Shown here: positions 25,456 through 34,606 of the stretch, in pieces
How positions within the stretch are numbered: position 1 is the first letter of the stretch
Layout of the letters: each line of letters starts with the position of its first letter
NCBI GenBank assembly: GCA_021808485.1
Contig: JAKBBN010000017.1
Location: forward strand, 1-46,677
Direction of reading: 5' to 3'
Origin: Planctomycetota bacterium
GTDB lineage: Bacteria > Planctomycetota > Phycisphaerae > WQYP01
DNA length: 46,677 nucleotides
Position numbers and translations under genes: made by a program
Notes under the pieces: model-generated
What the model saw: the letters and a program-made list of their open reading frames with translations, nothing else
The model's database searches: none
Told to the model about the DNA's origin: nothing

Positions 25456-27522
25456 TCAAACCAGATGCATGGCCGTCAGGGCCATATCAATAAGTTTAAT
25501 GCCGATAAATGGCGCAATCAGGCCGCCGATACCGTAAATCAGAACGTTGTGCATCAGAAGTTTGGCCGCAGGCATGGGGCGGTATTTGACGCCACGCAGG
25601 GCCAATGGAATCAGAATAATGATGATCAAAGCGTTAAAAATGACCGCGGAAAGAATCGCGCTGCCCGGCGTGGAAAGGTGCATGATGTTCAGCCGGTTCA
25701 TGCACGGATAAATTCCGGAAAACATGGCCGGTATGATCGCGAAATACTTGCTGACATCGTTGGCAATGGAAAAGGTGGTAAGCGATCCGCGCGTCATCAG
25801 CATCTGCTTTCCCGTTTCAATGATTTCAATGAGCTTGGTCGGATTGGAGTCCAAATCCACCATATTTCCGGCCTCTTTGGCCGCGTGTGTGCCGGAATTC
25901 ATGGCCACCGCCACATCCGCCTGCGCCAGCGCGGGGGCATCATTGGTTCCATCGCCGGTCATGGCCACCAGGCGGCCGCCCTGTTGGTGTTCACGGATCA
26001 ATTTGAGTTTCGCCTCCGGCGTGGCCTGTGCGAGAAAATCATCCACACCCGCCTCCGCCGCGATGGCCGCCGCCGTCAGCGGATTATCCCCGGTGATCAT
26101 GACGGTTTTAATTCCCATGCGGCGCAACTCACCGAATCTTTCCTTGATTCCCGGTTTGACAATGTCCTTCAGCGCAATGACGCCCAGAACCTGCGATCCT
26201 TGCGCCACGGCCAGGGGTGTGCCACCGCTGCGGGCGATGGTTTGTGCGGCGGTCTCCAACTCCGCGGGGAATGATCCGCCGAGTTGCGCCGCGTGCCGCG
26301 CGATGGATTCAATGGCCCCTTTGCGGATCTGCCGGTTGGCGATATCGACGCCGCTCATCCGTGTTTGCGCTGAAAATGGAATAAAATGGGCCTGTGCGGA
26401 TTCAAGATCCCGCGGACGCCGTTTGCAATACTGTTTGGCGAGAACCATGATGCTTCTGCCCTCCGGTGTTTCATCCACCAGCGATGCGAGTTGCGCCGCT
26501 TCCGCCAGGTCGGAAAGCGAAACTCCCGGTGCGCAGATGAATTCAACCGCCTGCCGGTTGCCCAGGGTGATGGTGCCCGTTTTGTCCAGTAGAAGAACAT
26601 CCACATCGCCGGCGGCCTCCACGGCGCGCCCCGAGGTCGCGATGACATTTTTCTGGATCATGCGGTCCATGCCCGCGATGCCGATGGCCGACAGCAGGCC
26701 GCCGATGGTTGTGGGAATCAGGCAGACCAGGAGCGCCGCCAGAATCGTCATGGAAACCGGACTGCCGTGCCCGACGGCGTGAACGGCATAAATTGAAAAC
26801 GGCAGCAACGTGGCCGTTGCCAGCAGGAAAATAATCGTCAATTTCGCCAGCAGGATATTCAGGGCGATTTCATTGGGCGTTTTTTGCCGTTTGGCGCCTT
26901 CCACCATCGCGATCATCCGGTCGAGAAACGTTTCTCCCGGATCGCAGGTTACGCGAATAACCAGCCAGTCGGAAAGAACACGCGTGCCTCCGGTCACACT
27001 GGATCGATCTCCACCGGATTCGCGAATCACCGGGGCGGATTCGCCGGTAATGGCGGATTCGTCCACCGTTGCCATCCCCTCCACCACCGTGCCGTCGGCG
27101 GGAATTACCTCGCCGGCCTCCACCAGCACAATATCCGATTGCCGCAGGTCCGCCGCCGCGGCGATGCGCTGCACGGCGCCCTTATGCGGCTCGGCGAGAA
27201 CCTTTGCCGTCACTTCCCGTCGCCCTTTGCGAAGCGTGTCGGCCTGAGCTTTACCTCTTCCTTCGGCCATCGCCTCGGCAAAGTTCGCGAACAGTACGGT
27301 AAACCACAGCCACGCGGATATTGCCAGAATGAAGCCCGCCGAAGTCCCGCCTCCCCCGGCCAATGCCCGCACAAAAAGGCCGCTGGTGAAGATCGCGCCC
27401 GCATACACAACACACATGACGGGATTGCGCACCTGAACGCGTGGATCAAATTTACCCAGCGCATCAAGGACGGCTCGACGCAGTATCGTGCGATTAAATA
27501 ATGATTGTGTTGATATACTCAT
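25456..27522 (-). CDS. kdpB: Potassium-transporting P-type ATPase subunit KdpB
   Basis: KdpB is the P-type ATPase catalytic subunit of the KdpFABC potassium pump. In its 688 residues the phosphorylation motif [10 protein letters not shown] begins at Asp313. TGES stands in AITGESAPV, the hinge [13 protein letters not shown] follows, and the membrane helices 4-7 are clear, including [14 protein letters not shown] near the ion path and [10 protein letters not shown] near the end. All catalytic residues are present. The start follows TTGGAG; spacing from kdpA is 36 bases. Confidence 0.97.
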   Translation of the reverse strand: MSISTQSLFNRTILRRAVLDALGKFDPRVQVRNPVMCVVYAGAIFTSGLFVRALAGGGGTSAGFILAISAWLWFTVLFANFAEAMAEGRGKAQADTLRKGRREVTAKVLAEPHKGAVQRIAAAADLRQSDIVLVEAGEVIPADGTVVEGMATVDESAITGESAPVIRESGGDRSSVTGGTRVLSDWLVIRVTCDPGETFLDRMIAMVEGAKRQKTPNEIALNILLAKLTIIFLLATATLLPFSIYAVHAVGHGSPVSMTILAALLVCLIPTTIGGLLSAIGIAGMDRMIQKNVIATSGRAVEAAGDVDVLLLDKTGTITLGNRQAVEFICAPGVSLSDLAEAAQLASLVDETPEGRSIMVLAKQYCKRRPRDLESAQAHFIPFSAQTRMSGVDIANRQIRKGAIESIARHAAQLGGSFPAELETAAQTIARSGGTPLAVAQGSQVLGVIALKDIVKPGIKERFGELRRMGIKTVMITGDNPLTAAAIAAEAGVDDFLAQATPEAKLKLIREHQQGGRLVAMTGDGTNDAPALAQADVAVAMNSGTHAAKEAGNMVDLDSNPTKLIEIIETGKQMLMTRGSLTTFSIANDVSKYFAIIPAMFSGIYPCMNRLNIMHLSTPGSAILSAVIFNALIIIILIPLALRGVKYRPMPAAKLLMHNVLIYGIGGLIAPFIGIKLIDMALTAMHLV

Positions 27523-27558
27523 AACCTCTGGTTCTCCAAGGAACGCCTGTCCAAACGC

Positions 27559-29340
27559 CTAAAGCCGTCCGCCGCTGAGGAATTCCACTATCGGTCCAAG
27601 GGCGAGTGCGGGGAAAAATGTAAGCGCCCCGACCAGCACCACGGTGGCGGCCAGCAGGCAGGTGAACATTCCATTGTGTGTCGGGAGTGTGCCGCTGGAT
27701 GGCGGGATGATTTTCTTTTTGGCCAGGGAGCCGGCCAGGGCCAGCGTGGGGATGATGATCCAAAAGCGGCCGACCCACATCAAAACCCCGCCGACGATAT
27801 TGTAAAAAACACTGTTTGTGCCGAGTCCGGCAAAGGCGCTGCCGTTGTTATTGGCGGTGGAACTCGCCCAGTACAGAATTTCCGAAAAGCCGTGGGGACC
27901 GGTATTGCCCAAAGCGTTGGTGACGCCGGGAAGCACGCAGGCCACAGCGGTTGCCGTCAGGAGCAGTGCCGGGGGCACCAAGACACAAATCGCTGCCATT
28001 TTAATTTCAAACGCTTCTATTTTTTTTCCCAGATACTCCGGCGTTCGGCCCACCATGAGTCCGGCAATAAAAACGGTGACAATGACGAACATGATCATTC
28101 CATACAGCCCGGACCCCACCCCGCCGAATACCACTTCCCCCAGTTGAAGGAGCCACATGGGAATAAGCCCGCCGATGGCGGAATACGAATCCAGCATGGA
28201 ATTGACCGAGCCGTTGGATGCCGCTGTCGTGACGGTAGTCCAGATCGCGGAATCCGTAATTCCGAAGCGTGTTTCCTTGCCTTCCATGTAGCCGTGGTTC
28301 TTCAGAGCCCAGCCCGGATGATGATGGATAAGGTGGGCCACGGCGGGATTTTGCGCGTGTTCCGCGGCGGTGCAGCCGATCATCAATGGAATCAGCAGAA
28401 GCAGCATCGCGGCCATAATGGCCCAGCCTTGTCGCATATCCCCCACCATGCGGCCGAATGTGCAGCAGAGCGCCGCCGGTATCAGCAGAATTGCCGCCAT
28501 TTCCAGCCAATTGGACAGGGGGGTGGGATTTTCGTAGGGATAGGCTGAATTCGCGCCAAAAAAACCGCCGCCGTTGGTTCCCAGTTGCTTGATCGCGATT
28601 TGTGACGCGGCTGGTCCCGTCGGTAATAATTGATGCCGCACGACCGTGCGTGTGTTAACCATCTTTCCGTTGGATCCGGTTGTCCGCATGGAGTAATGCT
28701 GCGGTTCAACAAGCCGCACTTTCTGATATGGATTAAGTGATTGAACAACGCCCTGCGATACAAGCAGCATGGCCAAAACGACGGATAGTGGAAGCAGGAT
28801 ATAAAGTATGCCGCGGGTCAGATCCGCCCAGAAATTGCCGAGGTTGTCGGTTTGTTTGCCGCGCAATCCGCGTATCAGCGCAACCAGAACTGCCATGCCG
28901 ACGGCCGCCGATATAAAATTCTGAACGGTGAGCCCAAGCATCTGTGTAAGGTAGCTCAGCGTGGTTTCGCCGTTGTAGCTCTGCCAGTTTGTATTCGTGA
29001 CAAAGCTTATGGCCGTATTAAACGCCAAGTCCGGTGAAACTCCGGACATGTGCTCCGGATTCAGTGGCAGATATCCCTGCAGGCATTGCAAACCGTAAAG
29101 GGCTATGCCCGAAAGCAGGCTCAGCAGCATTACAGCCGTCGCGTAGGCTTTCCAATTCATGGGATCGTCGGGCCGGATGCCCGCGGCACGGTAAATCAGT
29201 CGCTCCAGCCAGCCCAACGCCCGATGCAGAAAGGTTTTGCGCCCTTCGTAGACGGCGGCCATCCAGACGCCCAGCGGCCGGGCGCATAATATTATAGTGG
29301 CCAGATAGAGCCCAATTTGCAGCCAGGAATTGTCCGTCAT
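27559..29340 (-). CDS. kdpA: Potassium-transporting ATPase subunit KdpA
   Basis: KdpA is the potassium-channel-like subunit that selects and conducts K+. The 593 residues begin MTDNSWLQIGLYLATIILC, show selectivity-filter-like segments such as TAISFVTNTNWQSYNGE and GTNGGGFFGANSAYPYENP, and end in the typical LGPIVEFLSG block. Ten or so hydrophobic helices are evident. The frame opens further upstream, but the ATG at 29340 overlaps the kdpF stop as ATGA and starts the family, so it is chosen. Translational coupling to kdpF is likely. Confidence 0.97.
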   Translation of the reverse strand: MTDNSWLQIGLYLATIILCARPLGVWMAAVYEGRKTFLHRALGWLERLIYRAAGIRPDDPMNWKAYATAVMLLSLLSGIALYGLQCLQGYLPLNPEHMSGVSPDLAFNTAISFVTNTNWQSYNGETTLSYLTQMLGLTVQNFISAAVGMAVLVALIRGLRGKQTDNLGNFWADLTRGILYILLPLSVVLAMLLVSQGVVQSLNPYQKVRLVEPQHYSMRTTGSNGKMVNTRTVVRHQLLPTGPAASQIAIKQLGTNGGGFFGANSAYPYENPTPLSNWLEMAAILLIPAALCCTFGRMVGDMRQGWAIMAAMLLLLIPLMIGCTAAEHAQNPAVAHLIHHHPGWALKNHGYMEGKETRFGITDSAIWTTVTTAASNGSVNSMLDSYSAIGGLIPMWLLQLGEVVFGGVGSGLYGMIMFVIVTVFIAGLMVGRTPEYLGKKIEAFEIKMAAICVLVPPALLLTATAVACVLPGVTNALGNTGPHGFSEILYWASSTANNNGSAFAGLGTNSVFYNIVGGVLMWVGRFWIIIPTLALAGSLAKKKIIPPSSGTLPTHNGMFTCLLAATVVLVGALTFFPALALGPIVEFLSGGRL

Positions 29341-29429
29341 TGGAACTTCTCCGGAAAGAGCATGGCGATTACCAGGTAAATAAGAATTACCGCGGTCAAA
29401 ATAAGCCCGATCCAATCAAGCAGGTTCAT
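29337..29429 (-). CDS. kdpF: Potassium-transporting ATPase subunit KdpF
   Basis: KdpF is the one-helix stabilising subunit. The 30-residue product MNLLDWIGLILTAVILIYLV plus IAMLFPEKFQ has the L-x-Y-L-x-x-A-x-x-x-P-E-x-F ending of the family. GGGGAG lies 6 bases before the ATG. Its start overlaps the stop of the micro-ORF upstream, and its stop overlaps the kdpA start, both as ATGA, giving a chain of coupled frames. Confidence 0.93.
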   Translation of the reverse strand: MNLLDWIGLILTAVILIYLVIAMLFPEKFQ

Positions 29430-29521
29430 AAATGTCTCCCCAGCAAGCTGCAAAACTGCATCAGTGCCCAGCTTGCCAGACCCAGCATGAGCAAACCTGT
29501 TAAGTATCCAATCGCAACCAT
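29426..29521 (-). CDS. 31-residue membrane micropeptide upstream of kdpF
   Basis: A 32-codon frame (MVAIGYLTGLLMLGLASWAL and 11 more residues) encodes one hydrophobic helix with a short basic end (GRHL). It has a good ribosome binding site (AAGGAAAGG, 6 bases before ATG) and its TGA overlaps the kdpF ATG as ATGA. The hydrophobicity, site and overlap all argue that it is translated together with kdpF-kdpA. I know of no named family for it. It could be a second accessory helix of the Kdp complex or a leader peptide that governs kdpF translation. It is not a KdpF copy, since it lacks the P-E-x-F end. Confidence 0.72.
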   Translation of the reverse strand: MVAIGYLTGLLMLGLASWALMQFCSLLGRHL

Positions 29522-29629
29522 GTTCGGCACCTTTCCTTGGCAGCACGTCAAACCTGCCGTCATATGCGACGCCGATGACGGCCCATAAAAACAGTTTTAT
29601 CCTCCGGCGCATCAGGATGCTGTAAAAAA

Positions 29630-29692
29630 ATGGGTCGATCGTATCAAAATTGTGTCAAGAAAATAAAACTCGGATTTTTGCGAACGACCCAT
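29630..29692 (-). promoter_or_regulatory. Candidate kdp promoter and operator region
   Basis: On the minus strand a perfect TTGACA (29653-29658) faces the kdp genes, but no good -10 box follows at 17 bases (ACCCAT), as expected for an activator-dependent promoter. An inverted repeat ATGGGTCGATCG / CGAACGACCCAT (29630-29641 and 29681-29692) flanks it, and ATCAAAAT occurs at 29643 and again at 29746. These could be KdpE sites. The rest of 29522-30122 has no gene; it also has CATATGCGACG at 29561 and 29790. Confidence 0.4.
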
Positions 29693-29854
29693 CGACTGGA
29701 CCGACAAAAAGGGTTTGCTCCGAACGGGATTGCGGGGGCGATGGAATCAAAATCACGTCGTGAAGGAGGGCTCGCGGATTTTTGGTTCGCATATGCGACG
29801 TTTCCCGTCGCGACCGCTGTACCCATTTTTTTTAAATTATGGCGGCAATTTATC

Positions 29855-29883
29855 TTGACTTGGCCGCCGCGTTACACTAACTT
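29855..29883 (+). promoter_or_regulatory. Candidate promoter of the PEP-CTERM gene
   Basis: TTGACT (29855-29860) and TAACTT (29878-29883) are 17 bases apart. The start of transcription would be near 29890, giving a leader of about 230 bases before the gene at 30123. Nothing known was recognised in that leader. Confidence 0.5.
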
Positions 29884-30122
29884 ATGGAAGTTGTCATATG
29901 GCGTGCGGTGCACACCAAAGTTTTCTATTTTTTTTCGGCATTTTCCTTTCGTTCAGCAGGCCGAAATCTGGAAATAGAAATAAGCGGTGCCGCATGCAAA
30001 ATTCCCGGCTGCGGCAGGTTAAGCGGATACGCAGTACCGGCAATGTGATGAACGATTCGGATACTATTTCCGGCTGAGTCGTATTTGCCGGATTTCCAGC
30101 CCTGTTCTTTTTGGAGAGCGTT

Positions 30123-30830
30123 ATGAAACTCGGAACATTGTGTGCCTTGGCGGCTGCGGCGGGTGTTTTGTCCACCGCGGCGACGGGTTTTGCCAGTGTG
30201 GTGGTGAATATATCCACGGGTGCGGGCGCGTCAACGCAACTCACCTCCGCTGGAGGCGGCACGTTCGGCCCCGGGTCTCTTGGCGGATTCTCCTGGCAGC
30301 AGATCACCGTTCTGCAGGCCGTAGGCGCCAATGCCACGGAATTTTCCATGTCCGTCGCCGGGTTGACCAGCAATACCGCAACCGGCGGAAGTATTTCATT
30401 TGCCGGTGCGGACAGCAATTTTTCACTTCCGGCCGCGAGCAGTGCGGCCAATCTGCTGGCGGTTGGCGCCGTTAATTCGTTTGCCAATAACAGTGCGACG
30501 GTATCCATATCCGGAAATGCACAGGATAACTCACCGGCAGGAGCACAAACGGTAGCCAGCGTGCTTACCAATCAGTCCACTGGCACCAATATCATGTATG
30601 CGACTTCCAATTCCGGTTTCAGCGCATTATCGCCGGCACTGACGGGAAGCTTTTCACTGGGTGCCACATTAACGCTCGGCAACTTGGCAACGGGGCAAGT
30701 AATCAATGATGTAAACGGTTCGGCCGCGGTAAATGCCGCGGCAACCATTACCCCTGAACCGATGTCCCTGGGCATTATCGGCGTCGGGCTGTTGCCGCTG
30801 GTGCTTTTGCGGCGGCGGGCGCGAGCCTGA
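30123..30830 (+). CDS. PEP-CTERM sorting-signal protein
   Basis: The 235-residue product begins with a signal peptide (MKLGTLCALAAAAGVLSTAA, cut near GFA-S). The body (about 25-205) is Ala-, Ser-, Thr-, Gly- and Asn-rich and has no Cys and hardly any charge, a surface- or matrix-protein composition. It ends in PEPMSLGIIGVGLLPLVLLR plus RRARA: the Pro-Glu-Pro motif, one helix and a basic tail of the PEP-CTERM signal, which is recognised and cut by an exosortase. The ATG follows GGAG at 8 bases. No exosortase or polysaccharide cluster is in the window. The specific function is unknown. Confidence 0.88.
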   Translation: MKLGTLCALAAAAGVLSTAATGFASVVVNISTGAGASTQLTSAGGGTFGPGSLGGFSWQQITVLQAVGANATEFSMSVAGLTSNTATGGSISFAGADSNFSLPAASSAANLLAVGAVNSFANNSATVSISGNAQDNSPAGAQTVASVLTNQSTGTNIMYATSNSGFSALSPALTGSFSLGATLTLGNLATGQVINDVNGSAAVNAAATITPEPMSLGIIGVGLLPLVLLRRRARA

Positions 30831-30853
30831 TCTTCCCAAGCGTGGTGGAAGAT
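30830..30853 (+). terminator. Weak terminator-like hairpin after the PEP-CTERM gene
   Basis: ATCTTCC and GGAAGAT (30830-30836 and 30847-30853) enclose 10 bases, in which CCA/TGG may extend the stem. Only two further T follow, so termination would be weak. Confidence 0.4.
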
Positions 30854-31727
30854 TTGCTGATTAAGGCATGAAAATGCCATCATTCGGCCTGTTTATCCCA
30901 ATCGGATATCGTGCGGGTATGGGTTGCGCTCCCGGTCGGCGTGCCGTTACGGTTCGTGCGTTGATTTTCAAATTCTTGACCAGTTATTATTGCCCTGTTA
31001 ACATAGCTATTATGAGGGAATTCCCCGTCATTCGGCACATTAGGATGAGCCTTTGCGGGGGTTTTCCGCCGTTCAACTCTTTGAGTTGACTCGGCCTGCA
31101 AGGCTCTCACATGAGCCGGCGAGGATGTTCCGGGTTCCGTTATTTTGAACTTGGGTTTTGAACGTCCGCGCCGCCGCGGGCTGCTTTATGCCGATGTTGG
31201 GCCCCTCGGTTTTGGGTTCGCGCCGGCACGCCTTGGGTGCAGGGCGATATAGATTGACGAATGGTGAACCATTGATTCAAAAAAGGGCACAAACAACTGT
31301 TTTTTCCGGGGTCATTGGCGAATGGACGACCTGGAAAGATCGCATCCGTGTGATGCCGGGGCTATGCAAGCCCGGCATTTCGGGCGGGACCTGTCCGACG
31401 AATCCGGCCGTGCTACCGGCCGATTTGTCCGCGGCAACGGTCGCGGGCGCGGAGCGATTCAATGACTGAAAGGCGTTGCAGTTTTTGTGTGCGGTTTTAA
31501 TCCTGGCCAAGCCCGGCCGTTCACCCGTTGGTCAATACTATTCGTTTAACCCTGCGTTGGCGGGCAGCTGCGTTGCCGATCTGATTCGGATTTGTTCAGG
31601 TCGGTAAAGCCGGTCAATTTTCCGTCGGCAACGTGCCGTGGAATTGTTTGACGACTTGGAATTTCGAACACTGCTGCTAAGCGAAATGTGGATGCGGATC
31701 AGCGGCGGAATCGGGAATCGGGGATTT
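30854..31727 (+). other. Long non-coding stretch before RNase Y, with a promoter
   Basis: No accepted gene lies here. TTGACC (30976-30981) and TAACAT (30999-31004), 17 bases apart, form a plausible sigma-70 promoter, which would give RNase Y a leader of about 700 bases. Within it an imperfect inverted repeat centred near 31364 (ATGCCGGGGCT / AAGCCCGGCAT) is the clearest hairpin. A 103-codon frame at 31158-31469 has no family resemblance. The leader could carry a small RNA or an autoregulatory element, but no known family (tmRNA, SRP RNA, RNase P RNA) was recognised. Confidence 0.45.
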
Positions 31728-33371
31728 ATGTGGATGCAATTGCCGCTTGGAGCGGTTGACGCAAATTACTGGCGGGCTGCGGGTGGTGCTTTGGCCTTTC
31801 CCGCAGGACTGGACTATGTGTCCGTGGGTATCGGTGCGGCAGCCGGGCTGTTTGTCGGGCTGATCGCAATGTTTCTTGCGGCCCGGGCAGCCGGGCGCGC
31901 CGCCCTGGCAAAAAATAATGCGGAATCGCAAAAAGTACTGTCCGACGCCAGGGAACAGGCTTCGGAACTGCTTAAAACAACCGAATTAACCGCACGCGCG
32001 GAGGCACTCAAAATTCGCGAACAAGCGGAGCGTGAAATTGAAACGCTGCGCGCCGAAATGCGGAACGTTGAACAACGCCTGTTAAAGCGCGAAGATATGC
32101 TGGACCGCAAGCTCGACACGCTCACCACCAAGGACAAGAATCTGGAATCACTCGAAAAATCACTGGCGGACCGCACGCGGAACCTGCAGGTCAAGGAACA
32201 GCAACTTGAACAGACGCTGACCCAGGAAAAGGAAACACTGCTCCGCCTCACCAATTTGTCCGTTGAAGATGCCCGCCAGCTGCTGCTGAAGCGCGTCGAA
32301 AACGAAGTTCGCCATGATATGGCCCTGATGGTTGAGCGGCTGGAAGATCAGGCGCGTGACGAAGCCAGATTGAAAGCCACCAACATCATGCTTCAGGCCA
32401 TGCAGCGGTATGCCGCGGAAGTTACCAGTGAAGGGACGACAAAATCCGTGGCTATTCCCAGTGATGATATGAAGGGACGCATCATCGGGCGGGAAGGGCG
32501 CAATATCCGCGCTTTTGAGCAGGCCACAGGCGTGGATGTGATTATTGACGATACCCCGGGCGTTATCACGGTAAACTGCTTTGATCCGATTCGCCGGGAA
32601 GTGGCCCGGCTTACGCTGGAAAAGCTGATAGCCGACGGCCGGATTCATCCGGCGCGCATCGAAGAGATCGTGGAATCCACCCGCAAGGAAATGGAGAATT
32701 CCATCCGCACGGCCGGTAAAAGGGCGGTGCTGGAGGCCAATATCAACAGCCTGCATCCGAAGATAGTCGAGATGCTCGGGCGGCTGCATTACCGCACCAG
32801 TTACGGCCAGAATGTGCTGCGGCATTCGCTGGAAACCGCCTATATTTCCCAGATGATCGCCGATGAATTGAAGCTGGATTCCGCGATAGCGCGGCGGGCC
32901 GGGCTTCTGCATGACATCGGCAAGGCGATGGATCATGACCAGGAGGGCGGTCATCCGGCTCTGGGCATGGATTTCTGCCGGAAGTTTAACGAACCCGAGG
33001 CCGTGCTTAACGCCATCGGCGGGCATCACAATGACATACCGTCCACCACGCCGTACACCGCCATTGTCATGGCGGCCGACGCCATCAGCGGGGCGCGTCC
33101 CGGGGCTCGCCGGGAATCGCTGGAACGCTATATCAAGCGGTTGCAGGAACTGGAAACCATCTGCACCAGCTTTAATTCCGTGCGCCAGGCCTTTGCCATT
33201 CAGGCCGGGCGTGAAGTGCGCGTGATCGTTGATCCGGAACGTTGTGACGATGCCACCGCCCGGCTTATTGCCCGGGAAATCGCCAACCGGATTCAATCTG
33301 AACTGACGTTTCCCGGCGAGATCAAAGTGACTGTGCTGCGCGAAATACGTGCGGTTGAAATGGCGCGATAA
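31728..33371 (+). CDS. rny: Ribonuclease Y
   Basis: RNase Y is the membrane-anchored endoribonuclease that starts mRNA decay in many bacteria. From 31728 the product has 547 residues: an N-terminal membrane helix (YVSVGIGAAAGLFVGLIAMF), a long coiled coil rich in Arg/Glu/Lys (about 55-235), a KH domain with GRIIGREGRNIRAFEQATGVD, and an HD domain with GLLHDIGKAMDHD, ending in the typical KVTVLREIRAVEMAR. The start is uncertain: GTG at 31638 and ATG at 31686 extend the same frame, and none has a good ribosome binding site. The family core begins just before the membrane helix. It lies 92 bases before the YhaM-like gene. Confidence 0.95.
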   Translation: MWMQLPLGAVDANYWRAAGGALAFPAGLDYVSVGIGAAAGLFVGLIAMFLAARAAGRAALAKNNAESQKVLSDAREQASELLKTTELTARAEALKIREQAEREIETLRAEMRNVEQRLLKREDMLDRKLDTLTTKDKNLESLEKSLADRTRNLQVKEQQLEQTLTQEKETLLRLTNLSVEDARQLLLKRVENEVRHDMALMVERLEDQARDEARLKATNIMLQAMQRYAAEVTSEGTTKSVAIPSDDMKGRIIGREGRNIRAFEQATGVDVIIDDTPGVITVNCFDPIRREVARLTLEKLIADGRIHPARIEEIVESTRKEMENSIRTAGKRAVLEANINSLHPKIVEMLGRLHYRTSYGQNVLRHSLETAYISQMIADELKLDSAIARRAGLLHDIGKAMDHDQEGGHPALGMDFCRKFNEPEAVLNAIGGHHNDIPSTTPYTAIVMAADAISGARPGARRESLERYIKRLQELETICTSFNSVRQAFAIQAGREVRVIVDPERCDDATARLIAREIANRIQSELTFPGEIKVTVLREIRAVEMAR

Positions 33372-33463
33372 ACGGTGCGGCCGGCCGGGCGATTGTGTAA
33401 AGCCGGTGCAGCGGCTAAGCTCTGGGCGGAATTCCCCGGATTGCAACAGGAGTTAAACAAAAC

Positions 33464-34438
33464 ATGGGACGAATCGCCATTAACCAGCTTCGCGACGGCG
33501 ACACGCTGGAACAGACGTTTATCATTTCCGGAAAGCAGCTTGGCACCACGAGCACCAATAAGCCGTTTCTAAAAGCGGATGTGTCGGATGCAACCGGGCA
33601 GATACATTGCCGGATGTGGAGTATATCCCGCGAAGTATTTGACCATATTCCCTCGCCTGGATATGTCACCATTCGCGGACGGGTTGAGACCTATCAGGGG
33701 CATTTGCAACTCGTGGCCGACGGCGTCACACGCGTGGAGGATCCATCCCGCATTGATGTGACCCAACTGCTCAAACAGACGCGTAAAAGCATCCCGGACA
33801 TGCAGGCACGCTTACGGGAGATTCTGCAGCAGATCAAAGATCCGGATCTGGCGCTTCTCGTCAAATCGTTTTTCGACGATGCGGAACTGATGAAAAAGTT
33901 CGCCCTGTCACCGGCGGCGCAGAAAATGCACCATGCGTGGCTTGGCGGGTTGCTGGAACATACGCTGAATCTGCTGGAAATCGCCGTCTTGATCTGCCCG
34001 CGCTATCCGGATATTGACCGCGACCTGGTGCTTGCGGGGCTGTTTCTGCACGATATCGGCAAAACAGCCGAGCTTTCCTACAACTGCGGCTTTGACTATA
34101 CCGATGTCGGCAGGCTGGTGGGGCATGTCGTTCTGGGAACCCTGTGGCTGCATCAGCACGCCATACAGATCGCCAAAGATCGCGGCACTCCCATTCGTGC
34201 CGATCTGCTGATGGTGCTTGAACATATTATTCTTTCACATCATGGCGTGCCGGAATTCGGCGCGGCGGTTCTGCCCAAAACACCGGAAGCGATTCTGATT
34301 AACCTGATTGACAATCTGGACGCCAAAACGCAGATGGCGATTGATGCGGTGGCCGAGCCGGCGGAGAGCGCCAATTGGACGGATTATAAGAAGGCATTTG
34401 AAACCGCACTGTATCGGCCGACCATCACGCGGCAGTAA
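33464..34438 (+). CDS. YhaM-type 3'-5' exoribonuclease (OB fold plus HD domain)
   Basis: The 324 residues match the layout of YhaM: an N-terminal OB-fold nucleic-acid binding domain (about 1-95; FLKADVSDATGQIHCRMWS, VTIRGRVETYQGHLQLVADG) followed by an HD phosphohydrolase domain with His in LGGLLEHTLNLLEIA, the HD pair in LAGLFLHDIGKTAEL, and LEHIILSHHG. YhaM trims short single-stranded 3' ends. AGGAG at 33449-33453 lies about 10 bases before the ATG. Lying close behind RNase Y on the same strand, it is probably co-transcribed, so the pair would give endo- and exonucleolytic steps of decay. The family assignment is by motif, not search. Confidence 0.88.
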   Translation: MGRIAINQLRDGDTLEQTFIISGKQLGTTSTNKPFLKADVSDATGQIHCRMWSISREVFDHIPSPGYVTIRGRVETYQGHLQLVADGVTRVEDPSRIDVTQLLKQTRKSIPDMQARLREILQQIKDPDLALLVKSFFDDAELMKKFALSPAAQKMHHAWLGGLLEHTLNLLEIAVLICPRYPDIDRDLVLAGLFLHDIGKTAELSYNCGFDYTDVGRLVGHVVLGTLWLHQHAIQIAKDRGTPIRADLLMVLEHIILSHHGVPEFGAAVLPKTPEAILINLIDNLDAKTQMAIDAVAEPAESANWTDYKKAFETALYRPTITRQ

Positions 34439-34606
34439 TCCGGCCGCATCCCGGGGCGGCGCCCATCGTCCACCGGATCGGTGCGGCACGACATCCAAAA
34501 AAACGCGATTACGCATGGTTTTCGTAAGATTCCTGCGGTAGACGGCGACTGATATGATGGCGGATACAGACTGGAGTGCTGCCGCCAGTTATTAAGGATG
34601 CCGGCG

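Noticed and set aside
25366..26782. Plus-strand frames of about 300-350 codons
   Set aside because: Antisense to kdpB and kdpC, whose identity is certain.
29884..30122. Riboswitch in the PEP-CTERM leader
   Set aside because: No c-di-GMP, cobalamin or other known aptamer core was recognised.
31158..31469. 103-codon frame in the RNase Y leader
   Set aside because: No family resemblance, no good ribosome binding site, composition unlike the real genes here.
30854..31727. Known structured RNA (tmRNA, SRP RNA, RNase P RNA, 6S RNA)
   Set aside because: None of their conserved core sequences could be found by eye.
32160..33446. 428-codon minus-strand frame
   Set aside because: Antisense to rny.
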